From the NCBI GenBank assembly GCA_949126835.1, contig OX421497.1, positions 23,067,612-23,131,611 of the forward strand: a stretch of DNA of 64,000 nucleotides, written 5' to 3'. Shown piece after piece: positions 35,301 through 47,800 of the stretch. The DNA is from Anisus vortex (taxonomy: Eukaryota; Mollusca; Gastropoda; Planorbidae). Every line of letters starts with the position of its first letter. Positions within the stretch are counted from its first letter, which is position 1. The notes below the pieces were generated by a model. That model was not told the DNA's origin and did no database searches. It saw only the letters and a program-made list of their open reading frames with translations. A program made the position numbers and the translations under genes.

Positions 35301-38300
35301 TGATATAATGACACTCTCTATCAATCTGACCCTTCATTTTACATTTGTTTCTACAATATTTTCTCTTATTACAACAACAGCTGACACAACATGCATTTAT
35401 AACCAACATAAATAAATAAAAAGATTTTGAACTTCATGTACCGTATATAAGTAAAGTAAAGTATCCCATCGGACCAAATGGATCTTTTGGGCCTTCACAG
35501 GGATTAGATCCCGTGACTTTCCGTAAGCCAGCCGAACATGCTGCCACTCAGCCGCAGTTCCCCACATGTGCTGTATATAGTTGATACTAATGCAAATCCT
35601 GCCATGTAGAATTAATCTAAGTGTTTAAGAAAATGCTAAAATAATTGTGTAAATTATAAATTCTCATCACTTCAGAAAATTAATCCATACTTTAGTGAAA
35701 CAGGTGCTGTTACACCTGCATGGTGGGTGGTCTTGATCTAAGACAATGGCAGAGCTTATGCTTATGTCTTGTGTGTGTCTAACAAATGGTCTAGGGATTT
35801 AATATGATGGGATGGTGGTGGTCAGACATTCCTGTCTATGATTTATTAAATGAAGAAGCAGGTGGGTAGGGAAGGGGGGATAAGGTAAAAGAAAGGAGGG
35901 GGAGGGCAATAGAAAGCAGTTCAGCCACATCAAAGCATGTCACAAGTATATCAATTAGCTTTTATTAAAACTCTATAGAGTATGTTCTCTTTTGTAAGTA
36001 TTTAGTTTAACCCTCTGTCTTGATTTAATATGAGCCTGATTTTTACATTCTAGGTTTCTCAACTGATGGACAGGTTTGAACAGCAATTTGAGAACCTAGA
36101 TGTTCAGTCTCAGGTGATGGAAAACACTATGATGAATTCCTCAACACTCAGCACACCCCAGGGCCAGGTGGATGCACTAATGCAGGAAGTAGCAGATGAA
36201 GCAGGGTGGGTGGCAGTATCTGATCTTGTTTATATAACCGGAACATTTTATACTTGTGTGGAAATGTGAACATACAGAAAAAAAACGAAAGAAAAAGCAG
36301 ACTGTGAATTTCTGTTTTTTGTTCATTTTCCCTTGACTGATGCCCGGAGCATAGGCACTGCTCTGTTGCCTGCAGTTTAGGCACTGCTCTGTTGCCTGCA
36401 GTTTAGGCACTGCTCTGGTGCCTGCAGTTTAGGCACTGCTCTGTTGCCTGCAGTTTAGGCACTGCTCTGTTGCCTGCAGTTTAGGCACTGCTCTGGTGCC
36501 TGCAGTTTAGGCACTGCTCTGGTGCCTGCAGTTTAGGCACTGCTCTGTTGCCTGCAGTTTAGGCACCGATTTATATAGCATTTTTTATTTTAATATGGTA
36601 CATTTTATCTTTAGGACTCCTCCATGTGGGTATCAGGATCCTGGAAATGACCAGGTGAAAGAATAATTCCTTTGCTTAGTCCTACTTGCATGTTTTAAAA
36701 GGCGACTAACAGTAAGTTGTGCATCGGGTATAACCCGGGCATGTAAAACTTATACTCCCATATGTGGTGCTGTTTGACAGAGGTCCAGATTGCACTACCC
36801 TGGATGGAGTTTTTTGCTTGCCTCCTGTTGAGGGGACTCTGGTGTCTGTGGCATAGAGACGAGGAGTGTAATGTACTGAAGTAGCCTGGAACCAGGATGT
36901 GACGATTCCACAGAGCATTCACAGAATCTTAATATAAAAGGCATAACTGAGTGTCCTAACTATTTGAGGAGTTCTGTGGATGGCGGAGAACGGACCATAG
37001 GCCAGCCCCTCTATAGCCCACAGAAACCCCAGCTCAGTGTAACCTGATCCCAGAGTACCACTTGCAGGTGCTGGGCGTAAATCTGAAGACTCTCTCAAAC
37101 TGTGGGTTTGGAGAAAAAAGCAAAAAAACAACAACATAGAATAACAATGCCAGAGAAACTTATATGTTTGTCTGGCATTGAATTCAAGTGATCAAACTGC
37201 TCAGCATATTGGCAAACTGAAGAAAAACAAATCTTCAGGGCTTTTTAATGTCTGACATCTTTAAAAACAATATTAAGATATTGGACAGAGAAAAAAACAT
37301 TGTGTTTTATGGCTTTGGAATTGTTTACACAAATTAGTGTTCTTAAAGTAAACAAGTAACACATAACATTTAGAATGAATTATAACCAATGCTTTACTTT
37401 TGAATATAATCTGCCTGGAGATTAATAAACTATTTTTAGTAAAACAAATATTACTTGATTTGTTTGTTAGCCATTTTTTTAAATAAATAAATTTATAATA
37501 TAATATTGTGATCATGAAGAAAAGGGAAGTTAGTTATTACACTGTATAAACTGCAAAATGCATATTTAAGTGTTATATGTCTGATTTAAAAGAGTGTTAC
37601 TCTTATTTATTGTTTTATTTTTTTCAATATTATATTTTTACTCTCATTTTTCAAATGTTAAAAAAAATATTCACACATTGTTGAAAATGTTTAAGTGAAC
37701 ATTTCTTTGATGAAAACCCAAAGTTGAAATTGTTTGTATTTTTGTTCACAGTTTGGAATTAAATATGGATTTACCATCAGCACAGGCTTCAGCCATTGGA
37801 GCAAGTGGATCAACACAAGCTTCAGCAGAACAGGTGGGAACTACATTGTATAACACTCACTCTCTCTCTGTCTTTCTTTGTCAGTAATGTTTACTTCAGT
37901 GTTCACTTCAATAGATTGGCATCACAAATAAATAGCAACAAAAGGGACAATGTAAACAGAAAAGGGGTTGAAATGTTGGACTTGTCACTTGTTTCTTGTT
38001 GTGCATTTAAAAAATAATATTTTTTTGAGATCCATTCAATCCCTTAAAACTGATGGCATACTTTTCAGTCCTCGCTTAAAATATTCATTTCCCGCTTAAA
38101 ATATTCATTCCCCGGTAGTCCGACATTCCTAATGTTAAAATATGAAATAAATGTGAGAACCCACGACACTACAGTTGGAATGTATAAATAATGGCGGTGT
38201 TCATATCTGAATGTGTATGTAGTATTTTAAATTTTGAAATAAATGTGAGACCCCACAACACTACAGTTAGAATGTATAAATAATGGCGGTGTTCATATCT

Positions 38301-39225
38301 GAGTGTTTATATAGTATTTTAAATTTTCTTCTATAATAAAGCATTGAAAGTGCAATAATACAATTTACTTACAATTTACAACAAAGCTATTGGTTACTTA
38401 TGTTTTAGATGAATTAAAATATGATAAAATATCATAAAAGTTGTCTAGGCAATTATTGTCAGTTACTTATGTTTGGACTAAATATCTAAATATAAAATAA
38501 TAGAAGGACTAGCAAACTGAAAAGGAATATTTATGATAAACAGATATATATAAAAATACATTAAAAAAAAAATTTTTGCCACAATTTTATAAATGTCTTT
38601 TGTTTTAGTTGTGTCTGTGTTTTGTGTTGATTTTTTTAGAAGGTCAGGGAAAGTGGAATTTAAGCGCCAGGGGCTAAGTGACAGAATATGTCTGAATGTT
38701 GGCATGAAGTGAATCTAGTTATAAAGATGTATGAGCTGCTAACTGAGTTTTTTTATCATGTACAGTAGTAAAATAAAACTTAAAGACCTTGATGATATAT
38801 AATCCTGGTAAAACATAGTTAACCCAGTTTTATTGGTCATGGGATTTAGATTTCATATCAGAGTTGGGTAGACTCATGGATGCCTCCAGGTCAAAAGTTA
38901 CATTTTGACCTTACCAGTTAGCATATATGAACACAGGATTCTTGGAATTGTAAAACACTCTGTATCTAGACAAACATGCCCCATAATTAAGTGCATTAAA
39001 TGGCTAAAATTAGTTTTATATTCTCTACCATTCTTTTTCTCCTTATTGTCATTGTTACCCATTAATGTATCATTTATAAATTTGTTAAGTATAAGAAATA
39101 TATTTTGGTAATTGAAGTATAAAACATTACACTTTGTGAAATATAAAAATTCTTTTTTTTTTTTTTTAAATATTCTTTTACAGGACGACTTATCGCAAAG
39201 ACTTGCTAAATTACGCCAGATGTAA
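32369..39225 (+). CDS. CHMP1B: Charged multivesicular body protein 1 (ESCRT-III), 6 exons
   Basis: CHMP1 is an ESCRT-III-related subunit that recruits VPS4 and spastin during multivesicular body sorting, cytokinesis and nuclear envelope closure. Certain exons: 34124-34221, 34376-34591, 36054-36205, 37752-37833, 39184-39225. They give MFNLKFAAKDLERQAKR..., AIQKGNLEGAKIHAENSIRQ, ALNYRRMSARIDAVAARVQT, VSQLMDRFEQQFENLDVQSQ and the C-terminal MIT-interacting motif DDLSQRLAKLRQM. A candidate first exon is ATGGATA at 32369-32375, followed by gtatcc; spliced to exon 2 it gives M-D-K-H-M-F-N-L-K-F, close to the human start, for 198 residues (human CHMP1B is 199). That tiny exon is the least certain part. 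Whether this is the 1A or 1B paralogue is a judgement; the sequence favours 1B. Confidence 0.9.
34775..34848 (-). repeat. SINE family A, short fragment
   Basis: The fragment reads agtatcctgtctgaccaaat, tgatacattgggccagtgaa and gcagcgatctccagttt, matching the 3' end of family A on the minus strand. It lies in CHMP1 intron 3. Confidence 0.65.
35448..35565 (-). repeat. SINE family A, internally deleted copy
   Basis: Both ends are present (taagtaaagtaaagtatccc; gctgccactcagccgcag) while most of the body is missing. It lies in CHMP1 intron 3. Confidence 0.7.
36353..36566 (+). repeat. Tandem repeat, 26 bp x 8, in CHMP1 intron 4
   Basis: The unit is gcactgctctgttgcctgca followed by gtttag, with g/t variation in ctgttg versus ctggtg. 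Each unit contains a pyrimidine-rich acceptor-like ctgttgcctgcag. The array is 148 bp downstream of the exon 4 donor, not on it. Confidence 0.95.
36680..37130 (+). repeat. Unidentified GC-richer insertion with A-rich tail, CHMP1 intron 4
   Basis: About 450 bp from ttttaaaaggcgactaacag to an A-rich end (aaaaaacaacaac) at about 37130. Base composition differs from its surroundings. The A-rich tail suggests a retroposed repeat, but I do not recognise the family. Confidence 0.35.
38135..38330 (+). repeat. Direct duplication, about 100 bp x 2, CHMP1 intron 5
   Basis: Two copies share gaaataaatgtgaga, ccccac, acactacagtt, aatgtataaataatggcggt and gttcatatctga in the same order, with a few substitutions. 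Confidence 0.85.
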
Positions 39226-39756
39226 ACGGAAGTAATTGTAAATTGGAATAATTATTTCTTTGTGAGCAGCAAAGAAATCGAATCGGAAATACATTTTTTA
39301 TGACCTTTTTATTTTATTTTTTTTAAATTTTAGAATAAACTGTATATAATAAAATGTCAATAAATAAATTCTGGTCTATGTTGTCCTCCATGTTTGATTG
39401 TTGTATAGGAATATTTCTGACTAGAATACCAAACATGCATTGATTTAGTAGAGTTATATATTTCATCTTCATACTTTTTATGATAAATGGTAGGATATGG
39501 TGATATTTTAACAAGACATGCATTTTCAAGATGTTGGAATTATATTCCATACATTTCAGTGTTCAGAATTGTGATTTTTTTAAAATTGATTCTAATGCTT
39601 TTACTAACTTTACTAGCATCTACTCTGTGAATTAAGAACTTTTATGATATTTTGAGTTCACTTTATTCTGACCCTGTATGTTTAGAAATTATTGTGGACC
39701 AGCTGTGGAGAATTTAGTAGAAATATGAAGTCTATAATGGAGACAAATTGTAAAGT

Positions 39757-40010
39757 AAAGTAGTAAAGTATCCCAAGCAAACTAATTTGCAGCGTTCACA
39801 AGTTTCTATGGCCAGGGCAAACTAGAGGTTTGTGTGGCCAGCCCAATGCCCAGCCGCCTTCTTATTCCCAACTACTATCAGATATGATGTCAGAGCTAAG
39901 TCGACTCAGGGACACCTTACAGAACTGGGAATAAGTCCTTCATGAGGATTTGAACTCTGGGCCTTTGGTGTGCTTGCCAAGCCTGCTGTTGGTAGATCAC
40001 TGTGACCCAT
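39757..40010 (-). repeat. SINE family A, near full length
   Basis: The copy runs from gtaaagtatcccaagcaaac to a decayed tRNA-like head (aggatttgaactctgggcct) and has the usual gcccagccgccttcttattc block. It lies downstream of CHMP1. Confidence 0.75.
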
Positions 40011-42523
40011 GACACAAATTGTAATTGAGCACTATTTGTTTCTTGGTCCAGATCTCTACTTCTGAACAGCCATACTAAAAATAGTAACCAAGAAGCTAAA
40101 TGCATTTTCTGTGTATAAAGTAACCTACGGTATATTTGTATAGACACTTAACATTTCTCTAAACAAACAGTGGTTTTTAAACTATAGAAAAAGAAAATCC
40201 TTGTTCATTGTGAAATACTATTTATAATAAAACACTGCTTTTATTTTTGATGATACTGTACTAAATATGTCACATTTAATAAATGCAACTTTTTCACACT
40301 GAGGCACTTCTCCACCTTCATTTGTAATAATGCAATTAAGTTTATTATTTTTGTTACTGAAAATTTTATATTAAAAACATTCAAGAAATCAAACCTGTTT
40401 TAAAAATCATGCTTAGAAAATACAATTTAACAATACATTTGTATTTTTAGCCATTTGCTGTTGGAGTTGAACAATAACTTATATCAAGTTTTTATATCTT
40501 AATTAACAAGCATTTGCATTGATTAACAAGCTTTTGTTCAGCTACAGTACAAAGTCTTTTCACTATTACTGGTCTGCATTTGCAATTGAAATAAATGATA
40601 TTTATAGCATGGATATAAGCACTATAAGAAATGCCCATTCTTATCGTATCTTATATACATTGTGTAATCTACCAAAAAAACATTTAACAATTGTAGAATT
40701 AAACAAAATAGTATGGTAAATATAGTGAATTGTTATTTGTTAATTGTATTTAATAAGTGATATATTATAAGCTTAATATTAGCAAAAGTAGTTAGTAAAC
40801 TTTTATGTTAATCTATACATATGAAACAAATTATTGAATAGGGCGTTTGCAATCACGTGACAAAAAGCATGTGATTTGTGTTTACTTTCTGTAATGGTGT
40901 ACAAGTAATAATGGCCGCTGTATTAATAAAGTTTCATATAGGCTCGAGCTTTTTTAAAATGATGTGTTGTGTTTTAAGTCTTATTAAGATTTAAGCTGTA
41001 TTATGTATGTTAAATAAAATAGGCTATTTTATTATTGTCATAGACATAGATCATAGACGATGTGAGCCTAATAGTTACTTGACTAGAGATAGCCTATTCA
41101 CCAACATTATCACTAGACATCGTAGCCTAGCCTACGAAACATTAAAAGTGTAGGCCTATAAAGTGAAATTGAAAGTGTAAATAAGTCTAGACGGCCCTAG
41201 CCTAATCACATTAATCAATTAATCTACAGTACTACTATTTATCTCATTATTTTTTAGCAGGATAGCCAATATTCAGATGTGAATTTTGCATGATAAAGAA
41301 GTACTTCACTTTCTTCACGTTACATTTGTACCTTAAGTGGGTTCTTATATTTACACAAATACGTCACTAAAAATAGAGTAAAAACCTAAGCCACGCCCAC
41401 TGAGAATGCTCTATACTAATAGCTTAAACAAAGTCATAGTTTTTTTAACAAAAATGTTTAAATAGTGCAACAATAAGACCAGGAGTTGGCAACCAATAGT
41501 ATTCCAAAGTAGGATTTCCAATTCATTCATTTGTGCTAACATCCTAAAACTGGTCATCCTTCTCTGGCACTCAATTTCTTAAAGAAAAGATTTGAATTGC
41601 TTTAATAGAGGTCTTCTGCAAGTGTTACCATTGAAAATTGTTTGGCCTGCCAAGTCTGGCATGCATGCTAACCCTTGAATTAGACTATATACTAGAAAGA
41701 AAAAGATTTTTGCTTTTGTTTTGTCATTTGTTATTCTTATGGTGGATCTTTTTGTTTACACAAGGACATATTTTAAATGGTATTCACGGTGTGATTCCCC
41801 AGTGGGCTGAAGACTGCTATCATTGCCAGGTATTTGAAGAAAGGTCTGCCTAATTCATTCCTTACTGTGCAAACAATAACTCTTTAGATGCTGATTAACT
41901 GGTTGATAGTAGCCACTAAGGGATTATCTTGCTTTAAACCATAAATGGCGGAGGGTGGGAACTGATGTTAGGTCACGCGGCTCCGGACCTTTGATCAACC
42001 TTTAGGGTACTGGGTACTGAAGAGAAAGGAAAGACCTATCACAGTATTTTACTCCCCAAATGGACATTTTGTGAGATTTGAACTGATTTTAGCTACAATC
42101 CTGAAGTATAGAGGTCACTATAAAATATGTGTTTATGTTGAAATGTATATCTATTAAATGTTATTTATAAAATGGTTCAAATTGAAAATTGTAGTAGAAG
42201 TATTAACAAAATGGATCAGAACAGAGGAAAGTTTGAAAACGCTGGTAAAAGTAATTATCTATTTCACTACAAACTGTTGGGTATTTGTAATAATTTGCAG
42301 GATTTATCTACCTTTTTTAAAGTAAACAAACACATAATTAAAAAAAACAACTTAAAATTACTTTCTCATTTTTGTTCTTGGCCTACATTTTATATGTTTT
42401 GTTTAAAAAATGAAGTAAAGCTGTGTGTGCTGCATTAAATTATTATTTTTTATATAATTAGTTCATTACACATGATTTTGTTTCATTTAAGGCTTGCATT
42501 AAACAAGTTGGCACATTATAAGG

Positions 42524-42632
42524 TTACATACGTTCCTTCTAGATAGAAGATTATTACGTCCACTAGGCCCAAACTCCTGCAGGGCAGCAGGGATAGAACC
42601 AGCGACGCGTTGGTTGACAGTCCAGTGAACTA
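42524..42632 (-). repeat. SINE family B, partial copy
   Basis: It contains acgttccttctagatagaag, attattacgtccactaggcc and caaactcctgcagggcagca, then gatagaaccagcgacgcgtt, as in the copy at 13855-14012. The head is shortened. Confidence 0.7.
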
Positions 42633-44869
42633 GAAACAGGACCAGTTCTTATTATTATTATGGATTTAGGAATTTGTAAATGGTACTTATAAAGTCTACT
42701 GCCTGGTCCTTTTTGATTGTTGTCAATGATTTTTTTTTGCAAATATTCCAGAACCAGCTATTTCTAAATTTTCTTCACTATCAAAATAAAATCAGCATAA
42801 TTGTTAGAAATAAATCACATTGACCTTTTTTTTTTATAAGCCTTTTGAAAGAAAATTATTGAACTGTATTTGCTTACATCTTAAATCTAATTTACATTTC
42901 CTATTTTAATTTAAATGAGTAAGACTGTTATTTTTTTGCTTATGTTACTATTTTAAGATATTATTATAATTAAAACTGTAATTGAGCATAAAATGTTCAC
43001 AATTTGTTTATTATTATGCACTTTCTAGTTATCTTATTAAACATACTTTTTTTTATATCATGCTTAAAACAAAGGCAATTGAGTGATTATGTAAGACCTA
43101 TTGTTGTGATTGAGAGAAATTAATATGAACCCTTTTGGGTTAATTGATCGTTGTCAAACAGTCAGCCCCTACAAAAACTCATTTCTAAAAATGAAAGTAA
43201 ATATTGATTTTTATTTTCAACAAGTTTTTTTTAAGGCAATTTTTGTTTTCTATATAAGAGCTTTCTTGTGTAAAGTTGACTTTTGACCTGTGGATACTCA
43301 TCTTAATATTGTAATTTTTTATTTAAAAGTTTTGATTAAATAAGTTTACCATGTTATTGAGCTATGTCAATACATTGTTCAATTACATATTTGTATACTT
43401 GAATACAATTTACTGTTGCTTTAGATTCTTTATGGCAGTACTGTATGTATGAAATTGAACCCAAATATATAATTGTTCATTTTATTATTTCTTATTACCA
43501 GTACCAGGCTACCCAAAATAAATACATTTTTCTGAGTATTACCAGCAATGATTAGAAGAACATTTTTTAACCTATTCAGACACATTTATTTTGTAGAAAA
43601 AAATTCTGATTTTTATTTTTCAATTTTCACTATTTACTCGCAATAAATGATCACCAAATGTTTCTTAATGACTTGACAAAGACGTGTCAATTATTTAATC
43701 CACTTGTGTTTACAAAAAAAAAAAAAAATTAATATTTTATAAAGAATTTAAAAAAAACACAATTGGACAGTTATATATAAGTATAGATATATACATTTAT
43801 TGAAACTTAAAACTAACTAAGTTTACATGAAAACCATTTCCTGTTTAAATATCACCAATGACAAACCAGGGAAATAACAAAACAACTTGTCTATATATAA
43901 ATATATATATACATTGATAGAGATAGTTTCTCATTGTACTTATATACTCTAGTAGTTTCACTTGTTCTAGTACATGTCATATATCACATTGTCTAGTTGA
44001 ACACCATATAATAAATAGGTTTAAAGGACTAGACTACAAAATACAAAATTATATTGCACAGCTTTAAGTAAACAAAAAATGCATTTAAAATAAAAAAGAT
44101 AGAAATAAAAAAGAAAACATTTGAATACAAAGATGAACAGTACAAGTTGTTTTTTTTGCTTTGAGACAGAAATAAAAATAGAAAACCTCCACTCTATGTA
44201 TAAAAAAATCAGCAGATGGCTAGTTAATATAAAGTTCATTGGTAATAAATTAATAAAAGTAAAATCAGCTTTACTTGACACATATCTATCACATGTAACT
44301 CACTTTGGTTGTATTTATACAATACTCAATTTATCAACACCAAATGTTTACTCAATGCAAGTTTAGCTTACAAGTCAATCAATTTATCTTCCTGTATCAA
44401 TGAACACACACTAAAGTAAAGGTACATAGAATGCTTATTAAATGCAGTCAATGGACAATAAATGCAACAAATTCACATGTTTCAAAGCTGTAATAGAAAC
44501 AAACACTGTCCCCAAAATATATAAATTATAACAACAAAATATTGCTGGAACATCTCTACTAACTGAATGGACAAATCACTATTTGAACAACTTCTTTGTT
44601 GCGTACTGTTCAAACAACATTTGTGTTGCTTACTTAACTTACGTTTTGAACATTTTGTTTGTTGTGTCATGGAGTTTTATAAACAAAACAAGGTTCTTAC
44701 TAGCTGAAATACAAATATTCTTTCCTTCATCTCTTTTTCAATCATTACTTTACAATTACAGTTTAAATGCTAACTGGATATTTGTTTTTCACACAACAGA
44801 ACATTACTACGTTGTTATAATTCTAGATTGTCAGTAAAACAGTACCTGCATCATCATGACAACAACAGT

Positions 44870-47800
44870 TTATAAAGTATCAGGGATGTCTTCATCAGCA
44901 TAATATAGAGAATTCAATGACTGACTTTTTTCTTCATCTCTTAGTAGAGAGGAGCTCTCGTTAGCACTGAGAGAATCTGAAGAGTCACACCTTGTCACCT
45001 GACCACCACCAGCCAATGGGCTTTTGGGGCTGTCTGTGTGAAACACAGGATGAACCAATGCTTTAGCTTCTATACATGTAACTGGTAGGTTTTGATTGTA
45101 GTTAGTTCTAATCATTAACTCTGGCCTGTAAGTACTCTGAGGGCCACTGGTATAGTTGTATCCACTGACAGGGGAGGTAATAGCCTCACTTTTAGACTTT
45201 GTGCACAATGGAGATGAGTATGTGTATGCTGGAGGACTAAACCCTTCACTGCCACTTCTTGTACTGCCACTCCCACCTGAGTAAACAGTAGTCTCAAACC
45301 TGCTGACCAGACCCTGGACATTGGAGTTGCGGGCATTGGTTCTCCCTGCCTCGGGCAATGGGTTGACACTGTGATCTCTCAAGTTTAATGTTGTTGGCTT
45401 GGGTGGGATGGTTGACATTTTGCCTGCCTGGGTCATGTGCTCAACATTGGTGATTTTATGAGAGTCTGACTCGAGGGTTGAGCCGAACGGCCTGCTGAAC
45501 TTGCTGATATTGGACGTGTCCTGGACTTTTGGACTTCTCTGAATCATAAGTGGGTGAAAGGTCGAGCTGCTTTTACCAGCGTATTCATTGCTGCTCACCT
45601 TAAATCTGTCATCATGAACTGCTGAAGATGGGACAAATACTTTAGTAGGACTGCTGTCTGAAGCCAAGTTTCTACTTGGGATACTGGTTGGGGATGAGAG
45701 GAGAGAACTTTGGGAACTAGTGGTGGAACTATAGGTCAGTTTCTTTCTAGAGTCTGATGAAGAGCTGAAGGATGGCTTCCTGACAGGGGACTCATGGGAA
45801 GAAGAGCTAAAAGACGTCTTTCTCTGCATAGAGTCCTGGGGAGACATGTAACCTAACCTGTGGCTGGGTGAATTACGATAGCTAAAAAACAGTTTGTGTG
45901 TGGGACTGTCAGTTGTAGAAGAAGAAGAGTAGGAAACTTTCCTTGTGGGTGAAGTCTGGGAGGAGCTGAAGGAAGGTTTCCTAATGGGAGAATCATTGGG
46001 AGATGAACTGAAAGATGTGATGTGGCTGGGTGAGGTCTGTGAAGATGAACCACTGTAGGGTTGTATGTGTCCCGGAGATTCTGCCAATGGTGACTGCGCT
46101 ACGGGAGAATGGGCTGGGTATTTCTGGATGTACACTTGTGATGATGCTGGATATACCAGTTTGTTTGTCCAGGCTTCAACTTTCTTCATCTTCTCTGCTT
46201 CGGTTAAACTGGAATCAATGTGACTGGAGCTAATGTCAGCATTCATGGCTACTGGTGACACTTTATCAGATTTTGTTGGTGAGGTCAGTTTTAAGGCTTG
46301 ATCTCTTGGGAATCTTACAGCAGCACGTCGTGTTGGAGTTTCTGGAGCATTACTTGGTGATGAGCTCTGCCTTGGTCTAGCACTTTCCTTCTCTTTATTA
46401 CCTGTGGTTGCGCCTGGCCTCTCCCCACATGGGGATATGACTGTGTCGAGAGAGGAGAAAGAGACTGAACTATCTGCAGCTGACTTCGATGCTCTGTCAG
46501 AATCTTTTTTGCTGCCATCAAATGACAATGGACTCAGTGGGTCAAAAGAACTCTTGTGATAATCTGCTTGAGTCTGCTTTTCAACAAGCTCCAGTTTCTG
46601 CTTGAATTTTTCTTCATTCAAAACACTGTCAGCTGTTTCCTTGGAGGCAGTCAACCCACTGTCAGTCTTCACACTGTCAGCTTGTTCTTTCTTGTAACGG
46701 TAACTTGGACGAGGACTGACTGAAGGGCTAACTGAAGGTGATCTGCTGTGTATCATGCGGCCACCTTGCCTATGGATCCTGCCAGAATGGGTGGAGGCAT
46801 TGTTCCTGTCACGTCTTCGAGGAGACGATTCAGAAGGCTCATCATGAGATTTAGAACGCTGGAGATAACGTGCATGAGCAGACTGTAAACAAATAAATAA
46901 GAGAGTTAGAAGATGCAGAATAACAAGATTGTAACAATAACAGACTGTAATAACAGACTGTAATAACAGACTGTAATAACAGACTGTAATAACAGACTGT
47001 AATAACAGACTGTAAACAAATAAATAAGAGAGTTAGAAGATGCAGAATAACAAGATTGTAACAATAACAGACTGTAATAACAGACTGTAATAACAGACTG
47101 TAATAACAGACTGTAATAACAGACTGTAATAACAGACTGTAATAACAGACTGTAATAACAGACTGTAAACAAATAAATAAGAGAGTTAGAAGATGTAGAA
47201 TAACAAGATTGTAACAATAACAGACTGTAATAACAGACTGTAATAACAGACTGTAATAACAGACTGTAATAACAGACTGTAATAACAGACTGTAAACAAA
47301 TAAATAAGAGAGTTAGAAGATGTAGAATAACAAGATTGTAACAATAACAGACTGTAATAACAGACTGTAATAACAGACTGTAATAACAGACTGTAATAAC
47401 AGACTGTAATAACAGACTGTAATAACAGACTGTAATAACAGACTGTAAACAAATAAATAAGAGAGTTAGAAGATTTAGAATAACAAGATTGTAACAATAA
47501 CAGACTGTAATAACAGACTGTAATAACAGACTGTAATAACAGACTGTAATAACAGACTGTAAACAAATAAAAAAGAGAGTTAGAAGATGTAGAATAACAA
47601 GATTGGTCTTATAGGTCAAATTTATTTTAAACAAATAATATACAAAATTTGAATTGTAATTGGAAGTCTAAGACTGTCTTTTATTACAGCCAGAAATATA
47701 AGTACAAATAGTAATGGTATCCTTGCATATAATGTAAATGTTTGCTAGGATAAACCACAATCTATATCATGTAATATAATAACAGCAAAGTTTCTTTACC

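Larger units (their letters stand above)
39226..44869. other. Convergent intergenic region and 3' UTRs between CHMP1 and UNC80
   Basis: Tail-to-tail interval of 5.6 kb. An AATAAA at 39334-39339 may end CHMP1. SINE family A lies at 39757-40010 and a family B copy at 42524-42632. The remainder is AT-rich with short chance frames. No gene or structured RNA is supported. Confidence 0.6.

Noticed and set aside
45853..46521. Short frames on both strands inside the last UNC80 exon
   Set aside because: They are shadows of the 670-codon Ser-rich coding exon in other frames.
46906..47634. Minus-strand frames of 242 and 126 codons made of VITVCYYSLLLQS repeats
   Set aside because: They are translations of the 13-bp acceptor array and its spacers, not a protein gene.
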